A DNA stretch of 63,151 nt, from positions 1-63,151 of the forward strand of contig CALVXU010000014.1 in NCBI GenBank assembly GCA_944371605.1. Direction: 5' to 3'. Origin of the DNA: an uncultured Bacilli bacterium (GTDB lineage: Bacteria > Bacillota_I > Bacilli_A > RFN20 > CAG-288). The position numbers were made by a program, and so were the translations under genes. The notes beneath the pieces are model-generated. The model saw nothing but the letters and a program-made list of their open reading frames with translations. It was not told where the DNA came from and made no database searches. Below, one piece after another: positions 34,953 to 43,944 of the stretch (its first letter is position 1; each line of letters starts with the position of its first letter).

Positions 34953-37900
34953 ATGAAAAAAATATTACCAATCTTTTTAATTTCTACCTTATTTCTTACT
35001 TTGACATCCTGTATCAATTCACCACATAGTAGTAATGAAATGTCGTCATCTGATTTCACTGAAAAAGAAGAGATATATAGCGTTCCTGAATATCAAGGTA
35101 TGACGATTCATAAAACGCAAGAGAGCGCAACTAATAGTATTCTAAATTTTGAAGCCAAGAAAGATAAAAGCACGAATAGTACTGATTTATCTGAGATGGT
35201 TGATTATCCAGTAGAAAAAGATGATGAAGTCAAATATTATGTAGAACCAAATGAATGGTTCTACTTAAACATTTATCTTTCAAATCCAGATAGTTATGAG
35301 ATTCAATCGTTCACTTTAAACGGACAAAAATATGCTAACTACATGTTTGAAGAAGGCTCTACTCTAGAAAAGATTATTTTGCATCTTCAAGCGCCTTCAA
35401 AATCTGGATACTTCACTTTTCATATTGAAGCTATGAAGTATCTAGACAACAATGAAATAAGAGATGTGACGATGAATAATAATACCACTATTCAAGTTGG
35501 TATACCTTATGAAGAAATACCTAGCTGTTTAGTCAAGTCTAGTATCTACACAGATGGTGCTCAATTTGAATTAGAAATCAAAGATGATAATGAGTTAATC
35601 AAAGATAATCCAATCTACTTTTATTTATCCGATGGTGAAAAGATTATCAAATCTAAAAAACTACAGATCGGAACTAATAAAGTTGATATCCCTGATCTTC
35701 AAATACAGAAAGCATATCAATACGGAGTAATAACAGCATATGATTCAGCTGATGGTCAAGAAACACATGCTGAATGGCTAGTCAAAGAAACATTTCAAAC
35801 TAAGCCGCCGATAGCTTTTTCATATATTGATCCGAGTATGAATAGTGTAGAATTCAGTTTATATTCAGAAGTTGATTATGAAACCAAACTAAACAAGATA
35901 AGTCTCTTTGATGGATTGAAAGAAATAAAAACGATAAGTCCAAGTATTGATGAAACCACCTTTTCAATTGAGGACCTGTTATCTGATCATTCATACACAA
36001 TAAAAGTCGATTATCAATATGTGATTCAAGAGACAAATTATCAAGATATTATTTCTATCAATTTTAAAACTGAAGCTAGTCTTCCACCACAAGTGTCATT
36101 TGAGCTATACAATAAAACACAAACAAGTTTATCGTTTAAATTAAATGTTTTAGACATCAGCAACACATTTGAATTAAAAGAAGTTGTTTTAAGTGATGAA
36201 ACAGGTGAATTAAGCATCATCACTGAAACAAAAGACATTTATACTTTTGATAATCTGTTTTCTAATCGCACTTATTTCATCAAAGCAAGTTACTACTTTA
36301 ATCTTAATGATGGAAAAGGAAGACAACTTGGAAAAACCGAATCTTTTTCAGCTACCACTTTATCTTATACAGCACCAACAATCAAAGAAGAGCAAGTCAT
36401 ATTAGACGAGACTGGTTTTTCAGTTTCGTATAGTATGGACTTAAATGTAGAAGGCGAAATTGATTCACTTATTCTGCTTAAGAATGGAATTGAAATTGAA
36501 AAAGTAGATTCTTCTTATGCATCTTTTTCTGATTTGAAACCAGAAAGCGAATATGTTGTTCAAGTTTTATATCATTATGATTTAAAAGATGGAAACGGAA
36601 TCTACAATGAAGTCGCTTCCTTTACTTACAGAACATTTCCAGAAACAAAGATTTTGCGCTTTGATGTTGAAAATGAAAATGCCATTAAAATAGGTGATAC
36701 TATCTTCTTTTCCATTTATCTAGAAAATAAACGTAATTTGATAGCTACTAAAGTTCGTGTCAACGGAATAGAATTAGCAGTAAGTCCTCTTTCTTCAACT
36801 GCTAAACTTTTAGTACAAGTGCTTAACGATGGCAGCTTTGGAACTGGTGAAATCAATTTCCATCTTGATGGAATCTATTTCAAACAAAATGATAAAGAAA
36901 TCTTTTTAAGAACAGATTTATCTTCTGAATTATTCTTCATCAACGGCAACATGAAGCTATTAGAAGCGGCCATCGTTGATAAAGAATTAAACAGAAGAAT
37001 CTATGCCTATCCTGATGAACAACTATTCTTGCTATTACGTTTTGACAACGAATCTGATTTTAATTTAGAAAAAATAAATGGCGTTTCAATTTCAGACTTA
37101 AATATCACTGCATTAGATTCTTCAAATTATCTTTTAGAACTAGATATGACACCATCGACAACATCTACTTTTGTTCTTGAGCAAATCCAATACAGAAATG
37201 ATTATTCTCAAGGTGAAATAAATCTTTCAAAAACATTATCTTATGTCACTTTGGCTGATAGAAGTGTTGTTGAAATAAATGATATAAACGACCTTAATGA
37301 TATTGATGATTATCATTATTACAAATTGACTGCAGATATCGATTTATCTAATACTAAATATCAGGGTAGTGAACTAAAAGGTTATTTTGATGGAAACAAT
37401 CATAGCATCTCCAATATGAAAGTCATCGCTAATGTTGATGGTGAAACTAAATTAGGTCTATTCACTTCGGCAACAGGTGCGATCGTCTCTCTAAATATTA
37501 AAAACTTCTTTTTCAATATCGGTTTAAATAATAGTATTGGTGAAAATGTCCAAGTAGCTTTCTTAGCTGGTGAGGGAGAAAATTTAAGCATCTCTAATTG
37601 CACTGTTGATAATAAATCCATCCTTAGCATTAATAATGGTATAAATAAGCTAAATAATGCTGGCGGCTTTATTGGTACTGGATATGGTAACATAGAAATT
37701 TCTAATAGCATCAATGCTGGTAATATTTCTGGAATGGTAGGAGTTGGTGGCTTTATAGGCAGAATGTCTGAGAAAAATGGCGTCAATTATTTAGTTAATC
37801 TTCATAAACTTGAAAATAAAGGATCTATTTATGGCGAAAAGCTTGTTGGTGGAATGATAGGAAACGCTGATAATAAAGGAAAAATAGTATTAGAAGATGT

Positions 37901-38309
37901 TTTAAATAGTGGAAAGACAACGATTACTACAAATAATAATTCATCATATTGTGGTGCTTTTGTCGGTTATTCTTATTATGGAGTTGAAGTCAATTTGACA
38001 CATGGTATTAATATCGGAAATAGCAAATATCTTCTTGGGTTTAATGAGCAAATAGTAAAAATTGACAATAGTCTTAATCTATTAGATGGTTCTTATCTAT
38101 CAAGCGCTCATAATTACAGTAATGGTCAAAACATAATAGAAACAAATAATTCCTATGCGCTTTCTTGCCCAGAAACCAATTATTCTTGCGATAAACAACA
38201 AATCATTTCAAAAGAAATATTTAACTCATTAGGTTTTGACGCAAGCATTTGGAGTTTTATTCTTAATGATGATAAAGATGATATTATGATTTCACTATTA
38301 TTTGATTGA
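34953..38309 (+). CDS. Giant surface lipoprotein with Fn3-like and GLUG-like repeats
   Basis: 1118 aa from the ATG at 34953; GAGGTG directly before it decides the start over the GTG at 34947. Signal MKKILPIFLISTLFLTLTSC, Cys 20. After a Ser-rich linker come a domain to about 190, then several repeated beta domains about 90 aa long (TTFSIEDLLSDHSYTIKVDYQYV; YTFDNLFSNRTYFIKASYYFN; ASFSDLKPESEYVVQVLYHYD), Fn3-like, and a C-terminal part with GLUG-like motifs (GVGGFIGRMSE, LVGGMIGNA, FDGNNHSISNM). Surface binding is likely. The last 30 nt or so overlap antisense a dead DUF4143 ATPase gene, so its C terminus may be new or truncated. Confidence 0.8.
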   Translation: MKKILPIFLISTLFLTLTSCINSPHSSNEMSSSDFTEKEEIYSVPEYQGMTIHKTQESATNSILNFEAKKDKSTNSTDLSEMVDYPVEKDDEVKYYVEPNEWFYLNIYLSNPDSYEIQSFTLNGQKYANYMFEEGSTLEKIILHLQAPSKSGYFTFHIEAMKYLDNNEIRDVTMNNNTTIQVGIPYEEIPSCLVKSSIYTDGAQFELEIKDDNELIKDNPIYFYLSDGEKIIKSKKLQIGTNKVDIPDLQIQKAYQYGVITAYDSADGQETHAEWLVKETFQTKPPIAFSYIDPSMNSVEFSLYSEVDYETKLNKISLFDGLKEIKTISPSIDETTFSIEDLLSDHSYTIKVDYQYVIQETNYQDIISINFKTEASLPPQVSFELYNKTQTSLSFKLNVLDISNTFELKEVVLSDETGELSIITETKDIYTFDNLFSNRTYFIKASYYFNLNDGKGRQLGKTESFSATTLSYTAPTIKEEQVILDETGFSVSYSMDLNVEGEIDSLILLKNGIEIEKVDSSYASFSDLKPESEYVVQVLYHYDLKDGNGIYNEVASFTYRTFPETKILRFDVENENAIKIGDTIFFSIYLENKRNLIATKVRVNGIELAVSPLSSTAKLLVQVLNDGSFGTGEINFHLDGIYFKQNDKEIFLRTDLSSELFFINGNMKLLEAAIVDKELNRRIYAYPDEQLFLLLRFDNESDFNLEKINGVSISDLNITALDSSNYLLELDMTPSTTSTFVLEQIQYRNDYSQGEINLSKTLSYVTLADRSVVEINDINDLNDIDDYHYYKLTADIDLSNTKYQGSELKGYFDGNNHSISNMKVIANVDGETKLGLFTSATGAIVSLNIKNFFFNIGLNNSIGENVQVAFLAGEGENLSISNCTVDNKSILSINNGINKLNNAGGFIGTGYGNIEISNSINAGNISGMVGVGGFIGRMSEKNGVNYLVNLHKLENKGSIYGEKLVGGMIGNADNKGKIVLEDVLNSGKTTITTNNNSSYCGAFVGYSYYGVEVNLTHGINIGNSKYLLGFNEQIVKIDNSLNLLDGSYLSSAHNYSNGQNIIETNNSYALSCPETNYSCDKQQIISKEIFNSLGFDASIWSFILNDDKDDIMISLLFD

Positions 38310-38720
38310 TGGCATAAGCTTCAAAGAAAGCTCCAGCAAAATAACTTTTTTAAAGATTCAGCATTATCCATTTTGGCTAAATAACAAGCAAGTTCGGTAT
38401 CATTAAAATAAATTTTACCTCTCTTTCTTAGACGTTTTATCATTGAATCATTATATGGTTTAAGAAGATATATGATAATTGTCTTTTCATCAATCCCAAT
38501 GATATTAACTATATTTTGATAGACACACTCTTGACCTGTTAAAGAAACAAAAAGTTCCATAAATTTTTCAAATCATATAACTCAGAATATGAGCCTTTAA
38601 CAATAAATTTAAATTGCCATTTCCTGATTAGTAAATATGTGAGCTAAGGTTGATTTACCAACCCGTCTAGCGGCAATTATTAAAGTTATAGTTCTCTAGT
38701 TTTCACGCATTGTTAATTGG
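38281..38720 (-). pseudogene. Remnant of AAA_14/DUF4143 ATPase
   Basis: Minus-strand pieces of one gene: Walker A IIAARRVGKSTLAHIFTN (about 38660-38605) with an amber just before it; a large gap (about 150 codons missing); then LFVSLTGQECVYQNIVNIIGIDEKT joined to IIYLLKPYND with about 18 residues deleted, KIYFNDTELACYLAKMDNAESLKK, and after a one-base slip in an A6 run (about 38345-38351) the frame continues as SYFAGAFFEAYAINQIIVKS to a stop near 38281. These are hallmark motifs of the ATP-binding DUF4143 family. At least four lesions make it a certain pseudogene. It marks the right border of the island. Confidence 0.85.
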
Positions 38721-38826
38721 GCTATCACTTATAAAATTACAGCTCCATATTATTTGGAATTTATATTTATAATATGAAACAATTTGACTTTAATAATAAC
38801 AATTGGTTAAGATTGTTTATAAAAAA

Positions 38827-40113
38827 CTAATCAACTACTTTCACCTTATGAGAAAAATAATACGAAGTTAATTTGACTAAATCATCTATATCATGACTAC
38901 CAGCCAGTTCATTAGCTGAATGCATAGCAAGCTGAGGTAAGCCAATATCACAACTTATTAAAGAAACCTCACTATTAGATAGATTTCCTAAAGTAGATCC
39001 TCCTCTCAAGTCAGAACGATTAGTGAATTCTTGATAATTGAGATTTAAGTCTTTAAGCAATGATTTGACGATGGCTGACGAATAGGCATCAGAAGTATAA
39101 GATTGATTAGCGTTATATTTGATAACCACACCTTTATTAAGCTCAATTTTAGTTGTTTTATCAGTGTATTCAGGATGATTGGGATGATCAGCATGAGCGT
39201 TGTCAATGCTGAGTAAGAATGATGAAGCGATGCTAGCTTCATAATCAGCATTTAAATTTCTTGTTATTCTAGTAAGTGTATCTTTTAAGAAAGTGGAATT
39301 AGCCCCTTGTCTTGTAAGACTTCCTACCTCTTCATTATCAAAAGCAGCATATAAAGGTATGACATCTGCAACATCAATTTTAGTCTCTAAGAAACCGAGC
39401 AGAGCTGAATAAGTGGACATCAAATCATCGAGTTTAGGAGATGAGATAAATTCTTGATCAAGACCAACTAATCTAGGTTTGTCACGATTATATAAGAATA
39501 AATCATGCGATAATATTTCATCATCCGAATTTAAATCGGCTTCTTTCTTTAAAAACTCAAAGAAATCAAATTCTTTATCAGTTATAGTTCCTAAAAGAGG
39601 AATCATATCTTTGCTGGCATCAAATTTATATCCTGAATTCACTTCTCTATTCATATGGATACAGACATTAGGAATCTGAAGTAAATCTTTATCAATATTA
39701 ATAAGCTTAATTCTTAAAACATCATCACTTCTATATAAGATTCTTCCAGCGATAGATAGTGGCCTATCCATCCAAGAAGAATTGATCATGCCACCATATG
39801 GTTCCACATTTAAAGAAAGAAGATTATTAAATCTTATCACTGGATTAGGTTTGACCTTAAATGTAGGTGAATCAGTGTGAGTAGCACTGATCAGAAAACT
39901 GACACTAGTTATTTTGGAAGGTAATTTAAAAGCGATTAACGAGCTATCATTACGAGTGACAAAATAGCTTTTACCAGAAACTAAGTCATATGATTCAGTC
40001 TCTTTAAGTTCAATAAAACCAGCTTTGATCAGTTCTTGTTTAAGATTATCGACAACATGAAAAGGCGAATATGAGTTTTTTAATAAATCGAGTGTTTTAT
40101 CTAAATTATTCAT
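38827..40113 (-). CDS. M18-family aminopeptidase
   Basis: 428 aa. Zinc exopeptidase of the aspartyl/M18 group; releases N-terminal residues from peptides. Metal ligands visible: His in SATHTDSPTFKVK (about 91-103), Glu-Glu in FDNEEVGSLTRQGA (about 262-275), Asp in LSIDNAHADHP (about 306-316) and a late His in AMHSANELAG (about 401). Begins right after the trpS stop (4 nt) with no SD of its own, so translation is probably coupled. Dodecameric enzyme in the family; intracellular. Confidence 0.93.
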   Translation of the reverse strand: MNNLDKTLDLLKNSYSPFHVVDNLKQELIKAGFIELKETESYDLVSGKSYFVTRNDSSLIAFKLPSKITSVSFLISATHTDSPTFKVKPNPVIRFNNLLSLNVEPYGGMINSSWMDRPLSIAGRILYRSDDVLRIKLINIDKDLLQIPNVCIHMNREVNSGYKFDASKDMIPLLGTITDKEFDFFEFLKKEADLNSDDEILSHDLFLYNRDKPRLVGLDQEFISSPKLDDLMSTYSALLGFLETKIDVADVIPLYAAFDNEEVGSLTRQGANSTFLKDTLTRITRNLNADYEASIASSFLLSIDNAHADHPNHPEYTDKTTKIELNKGVVIKYNANQSYTSDAYSSAIVKSLLKDLNLNYQEFTNRSDLRGGSTLGNLSNSEVSLISCDIGLPQLAMHSANELAGSHDIDDLVKLTSYYFSHKVKVVD

Positions 40114-40117
40114 AATA

Positions 40118-41260
40118 TTAATGTTTTTGTTTTGCTAAATAAGCGGCTAATTTTTCTTCATCTGCAAGTTTCTTTTTGAACGCCTTGCACTGTTTTTCAA
40201 TAAACTTATGATCCTCAAAATAATTGACTTTAAGCGCTCTTCTCACACGTGAAAGAGTCATCTTAGCTTTTTCTCTAGCTCTCAATGTCCCTTCTTCTAG
40301 CACTTTATAAACAGCAGGTATATCTTTTTCATATTCTTTTCTGCGGGCTCTGATCGGATCTAAAACATCATTTAAAACAGCTGCTAAAAATCTTTTGACA
40401 GTCACATCTCCCAAGCCACCATTTTCATATTTTGCTTTTAAGCTTGCTAAGTCAGCATATTCTGGCAAATATTTTCTAAAATGGTCATCTGTGACAAACG
40501 CTTCTAAGTAGATAAATACAGGATTATTCTCTGTGTGTCCTTTATCTTCAACTTTTAGATGAGTCGGATCAGTAAACATTGTCATAACTTTCTTATCGAC
40601 AGTTTTTCTATCATCAGATAAAAAGATGCAGTTGTTCAAAGATTTGCTCATCTTAGCTTTGCCATCTAATCCAGGCAAACGTTTACATGAGCCGTTTTCA
40701 GGAAGCATAATTTTAGGGTAGACCAACGTTTCACCATATAAAGAATTGAATTTATGAACTATTTCTTGGCATTGTTCAATCATTGGGGATTGATCTTCAC
40801 CTACTGGAACTATCGTGGTATCAAAAGCTGTGATATCAGCAGCTTGAGAAACTGGATAGCACAAAAAACCAGCGGGGATAGATTCTTCAAATGCACGCAT
40901 TTTTAATTCGTTTTTTACTGTCGGATTGCGCTCTAATCTTGAAAGGGTCACTAAATCTAAAAAATAGCATGTTAATTCAAACAATTCAGGAATTTGTGAT
41001 TGAACGAATATAGTAGTTTTGCTCGGGTCTAAACCACACGATAAATAATCCAAGGCAACTTCGACAAGATTTTCCTTAATCTTATTAGGATTTTCCCAAT
41101 TATCAGTCAAAGCTTGGGTGTCAGCTATCATCACATAACATTCAGAAAAGTCTCCTGAATTTTGCAATTCGACTCTCCTTCTTAATGAACCGACATAGTG
41201 CCCTATATGAAGCTTACCTGTAGGGCGATCTGCTGACAACATGATAGGTTTAGTATCCAT
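40118..41260 (-). CDS. trpS: Tryptophanyl-tRNA synthetase
   Basis: 380 aa. Class I synthetase with HIGH-type motif KLHIGHYVGS (16-25) and KMSKS in DGKAKMSKSLNN (about 200-211). Charges tRNA-Trp. About 45 residues longer than the usual 330 because of a basic C-terminal tail (YFEDHKFIEKQCKAFKKKL...). AGGAGATATT before the ATG is a good SD. Cotranscribed with the downstream M18 aminopeptidase and probably with galU and the ORF-3-like gene upstream. Confidence 0.96.
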   Translation of the reverse strand: MDTKPIMLSADRPTGKLHIGHYVGSLRRRVELQNSGDFSECYVMIADTQALTDNWENPNKIKENLVEVALDYLSCGLDPSKTTIFVQSQIPELFELTCYFLDLVTLSRLERNPTVKNELKMRAFEESIPAGFLCYPVSQAADITAFDTTIVPVGEDQSPMIEQCQEIVHKFNSLYGETLVYPKIMLPENGSCKRLPGLDGKAKMSKSLNNCIFLSDDRKTVDKKVMTMFTDPTHLKVEDKGHTENNPVFIYLEAFVTDDHFRKYLPEYADLASLKAKYENGGLGDVTVKRFLAAVLNDVLDPIRARRKEYEKDIPAVYKVLEEGTLRAREKAKMTLSRVRRALKVNYFEDHKFIEKQCKAFKKKLADEEKLAAYLAKQKH

Positions 41261-41268
41261 AATATCTC

Positions 41269-41874
41269 CTAATATGCGCTTAATTTTTCAGGCAAATTCA
41301 AATAGCCTTCTTCTAACAACGGCATTTCCTCTTCTAATTCTTTTTGATATGTATCCACTGTGAATTTATCAAAGTCTATTTCAAAACAATCTTTTCTAGA
41401 GACCTTTCTATCGATTATAGGTATATAAATAATCGCATCTTTATCGTTTAAAAGCTGCTTTAAAGTAGATAAATTGAAAAGCATTCCATAACCGATACCA
41501 GAGATGATTTTAATATTGTTCAATGACTCACTTTTAGCATTATCATCTAAGATTTCGAGTTTGAACTCATATATTAAAGATGGTCCATAGGAAAATTTAA
41601 TAGTATCACCCGAATGCAAGTTTAAAGCTGCAAAAGGGATATCCGAATCTAATTCATATCTCATATCTAATGATTTACAAAATTTATAATCTACTCTGCT
41701 GACAATTCTTCTATCAGCAAAAGTGAAAGAATATAAATATCCAGGCTGTGCTTTAAAAATAGCTATAAAACTATATGCGAGCTTATCCAAAGTCATTCTG
41801 CCCGGAATGATGATATCCCGATACAAACTTTCACGATAATTTTCAAAATAAACTTTAATCAAAAAATTATTCAC
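41269..41874 (-). CDS. pRiA4b ORF-3-like protein
   Basis: 201 aa. The pattern LIKVYFENYRESLYRDIIIPGRMTLDKLAYSFIAIFKAQPGYLYSFTFADRRI matches the pRiA4b ORF-3-like family (beta-rich; r.i.ip...tl..L...I...fgw...hl..f). The family is scattered among chromosomes and plasmids and has no proven function. GTG start shares GTGA with the galU stop, so it is translationally coupled to galU, which is an unusual setting. Confidence 0.75.
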   Translation of the reverse strand: MNNFLIKVYFENYRESLYRDIIIPGRMTLDKLAYSFIAIFKAQPGYLYSFTFADRRIVSRVDYKFCKSLDMRYELDSDIPFAALNLHSGDTIKFSYGPSLIYEFKLEILDDNAKSESLNNIKIISGIGYGMLFNLSTLKQLLNDKDAIIYIPIIDRKVSRKDCFEIDFDKFTVDTYQKELEEEMPLLEEGYLNLPEKLSAY

Positions 41875-42746
41875 TTGGTTTTCTCTTTTAAATAGGCTAG
41901 GACTTCATCTTTTAAATCTTCTCTTTTCAAAGCATAATCAATGATAGCTTTGATATAACCGAACTTATCGCCGATATCATATCTAGTGCCAGTAAAAATA
42001 CAAGAATAACAAGGTCTCAATTCCATCGATGCCTTGATAGCATCAGTCAATTGAATCTCTCCACCAACACCTGGAGCTGTGGTCTCTAAAACATCAAAAA
42101 TCTCTGGTGGGAGAATATATCTACCTAAAACAGCAACATCTGAAGGGGCTAAAGAAGGATCTTTAGGTTTTTCAACCATATCACAAACTTCGAAGAGAGC
42201 TGCGTCAGATTTATCTTTTGGTTTCACCACACCATATTTCTTTAAAAGATGTTGAGGGACTCTCTTACATCCCAAAATAGTTCCACCAGTTTTTTCATAT
42301 GCATCGATTAATTCACCGATGGCTGGTGCTTCATCAAAATCGATTAAATCATCACCGAGCAAAACAGCAAAAGGTTCACCATTCGCAAACGATTTCGCAT
42401 ATAAAATAGCATCGCCTAATCCCTTAGGTTCACGTTGTCTGATGAACATGACATTAGCCATTTCAGCTATTTTTCTCATCTCATCAGCTTCTTTATCTTT
42501 TCCAGACTTTCTCAATCTAGATTCTAATTCATAATTGACATCAAAATAATCTTCGATGCTCTCTTTAGTTGAAGATACAATAATCAAGATATCCTTAATA
42601 CCTGCTTTAACAGCTTCTTCAACAATGAAGTGGATATTGGGGATATCGATGATTGGCAGCATTTCTTTAGGCAAAGCTTTAGTGACTGGTAAAAATCTTG
42701 TTCCTAATCCAGCAGCTGGTATAACAGCTTTAGTAACTTTATTCAC
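41871..42746 (-). CDS. galU: UTP-glucose-1-phosphate uridylyltransferase
   Basis: 291 aa. Makes UDP-glucose for glycolipids and surface polymers. Nucleotidyltransferase signature AAGLGTRFLPVTKALPKEML (11-30), LGDDLID (about 131-137), and VEKPKDPSLAPSD with GGEIQLTDAI near 242. GTG start at 42746, supported by GAGG 7 nt upstream. First gene of galU-ORF3-trpS-M18. It fits with the YfhO-like and Wzy-like proteins as supplier of activated sugar. Confidence 0.96.
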   Translation of the reverse strand: MNKVTKAVIPAAGLGTRFLPVTKALPKEMLPIIDIPNIHFIVEEAVKAGIKDILIIVSSTKESIEDYFDVNYELESRLRKSGKDKEADEMRKIAEMANVMFIRQREPKGLGDAILYAKSFANGEPFAVLLGDDLIDFDEAPAIGELIDAYEKTGGTILGCKRVPQHLLKKYGVVKPKDKSDAALFEVCDMVEKPKDPSLAPSDVAVLGRYILPPEIFDVLETTAPGVGGEIQLTDAIKASMELRPCYSCIFTGTRYDIGDKFGYIKAIIDYALKREDLKDEVLAYLKEKTK

Positions 42747-42887
42747 TTTGAAACCTCACTATTAATTTATTTATAAATTATATCATATTTTTTAAATTGT
42801 TTTTTTAGACAACAAAATTAAATTTTAAAAGAAAATGTTGATTTCACCCCCCCCTAATGAAGAAAATATTTAGTGGAGGATTTAAAT
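42747..42887 (+). promoter_or_regulatory. Divergent intergenic region with C8 tract
   Basis: An eight-C homopolymer (42848-42855), striking in an AT-rich genome, lies between TTGATT (42839-42844) and the SD GGAGG of the next plus gene. Promoter elements are not clear. Tracts like this can vary in length and alter promoter spacing. Confidence 0.45.
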
Positions 42888-43343
42888 ATGTTTTGTCCAA
42901 AATGCGGTAAGGATTTAGGTGATACTAAACAATTGATTTGCCCTGAATGCGGTGCTGACTTAACTAGCGCTGCGCAGGAACAAGATAATAGCGGCTTATC
43001 AACTGATTATGCGACAACTGGAACTGCGCAAAAAAGCGATATCACCACTGATGCTGTCCCTGACACTTTAAAAAAGCAAGAGACATCGAGCTTTGCTACA
43101 GGTATCGTCTCAATCATCTTTGGAATCATCTCTTTCTTTATTTTTTGGTGGTTAGGAATCGCAGCATTAGTCATGAGTATTTCTAGCTTAGTGATCAGTA
43201 TTCGTCTGCTAAAATCTGGTCGCAAAACAGGGTTAACGATGGCTTCGTTAGTCTTAAATATTGTTGCTATCGTCTTAGCTATAATTGAAATTATTGTAAC
43301 CGTTGTTGTTTTCTCTACTGTTGGCATAGGAACTGGTGCATAA
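42888..43343 (+). CDS. Zinc-ribbon membrane protein (DUF4190-like)
   Basis: 151 aa from the ATG at 42888, chosen because GGAGG lies 7 nt upstream. N-terminal zinc ribbon CPKC...CPEC (Cys 3, 6, 18, 21), a polar linker (about 25-70) and two TM segments (about 70-105 and 118-145) with the DUF4190-type spacing GIVSIIFGIISFFIF...LLKSGRKTGLTMASLVLNIV. Function unknown; common in Firmicutes. Apparently a single gene closed by a terminator. Confidence 0.8.
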   Translation: MFCPKCGKDLGDTKQLICPECGADLTSAAQEQDNSGLSTDYATTGTAQKSDITTDAVPDTLKKQETSSFATGIVSIIFGIISFFIFWWLGIAALVMSISSLVISIRLLKSGRKTGLTMASLVLNIVAIVLAIIEIIVTVVVFSTVGIGTGA

Positions 43344-43359
43344 AAAACAAAAATAAAGG

Positions 43360-43387
43360 CGCTTAATTTTTATAGTTAAGCGTTTTT
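43360..43387 (+). terminator. Terminator after zinc-ribbon membrane protein gene
   Basis: CGCTTAA (43360-43366) and TTAAGCG (43376-43382) form a 7-bp stem followed by TTTTT, 16 nt after the stop. Confidence 0.85.
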
Positions 43388-43541
43388 ATTTTGTCTCAAA
43401 ACTATATTTGCAAAACAATTACGTAATAAAAAAGAGAAAATACGTTTTTTTACATTATTTTCACACATTTTAGATATCGATAAGCTATAATTAATAGCGG
43501 AAATTTGTAGATTACAAGCAAATTATTTTTTTCTTTTGCTC

Positions 43542-43570
43542 TTGTAATCGCTTACAGATTTTTTTATAAT
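43542..43570 (+). promoter_or_regulatory. Promoter with cre box over the -35 (Crh-like gene)
   Basis: TTGTAATCGCTTACA (43542-43556) matches the catabolite-responsive element consensus WTGNAANCGNWNNCA at every fixed position. Its first six bases are also the -35 (TTGTAA), 17 nt from a perfect -10 TATAAT (43565-43570). CcpA bound here would block RNA polymerase, so repression is expected. The upstream GATTACAAGCAAA (43510-43522) forms a partial inverted repeat with TTTGCTCTTGTAATC. Confidence 0.75.
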
Positions 43571-43589
43571 ATAGGTGCTAAGAAATTCT

Positions 43590-43856
43590 ATGACAAGTTA
43601 CAAGATTACGATTAATGACATGAATGGTCTAACTTCTAGATCAAGTGCTGAACTAGTTGAAGAAGCTAACCATCATAAATGTCACATCACCTTAAAAATT
43701 GAGAACGGCGAAGAGTGCGATCTCAAATCAATTATGAATGTTTTTGCTCTCTCTCCAATCAGTAAAGGTGAGGTTATCACCATTGAGTGCGATGGTGAAG
43801 ATGAAGTCGAAGCTCAAAAAGGTTTCGAAAAACTTTGCAACGAATATCGTTTTTAA
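43590..43856 (+). CDS. Crh-like HPr paralogue lacking the PTS histidine
   Basis: 88 aa. HPr fold length and pattern: MNGLTSRSSAELVEEANHH aligns with the active-site helix of HPr (G-[IL]-H-A-R-P-A), and CDLKSIMNVFAL with the regulatory-Ser region (LKSIMGVMSL). Position 15, His in HPr, is Thr; Arg17 is kept; Pro18 is Ser; the regulatory Ser (Ser47) is intact. Such a protein cannot carry phosphate from Enzyme I but can be phosphorylated by HprK, as Bacillus Crh (Gln15). Role inferred: CcpA co-effector. ATG at 43590 is preferred; a GTG at 43575 would add five residues but falls at the expected transcription start. The leader is about 12 nt. Confidence 0.8.
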   Translation: MTSYKITINDMNGLTSRSSAELVEEANHHKCHITLKIENGEECDLKSIMNVFALSPISKGEVITIECDGEDEVEAQKGFEKLCNEYRF

Positions 43857-43944
43857 AACTTTCTATAGTGATTGTTTTCTTTCAAAATTAGACTACTATT
43901 TTCTAAATATTTGTATATCATAGGCCAATTGATATAGTCGTGTA

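Noticed and set aside
25081-38720. Prophage or integrative conjugative element
   Set aside because: No integrase, terminase, capsid, relaxase or conjugation gene; only a truncated transposase and a dead ATPase border the island.
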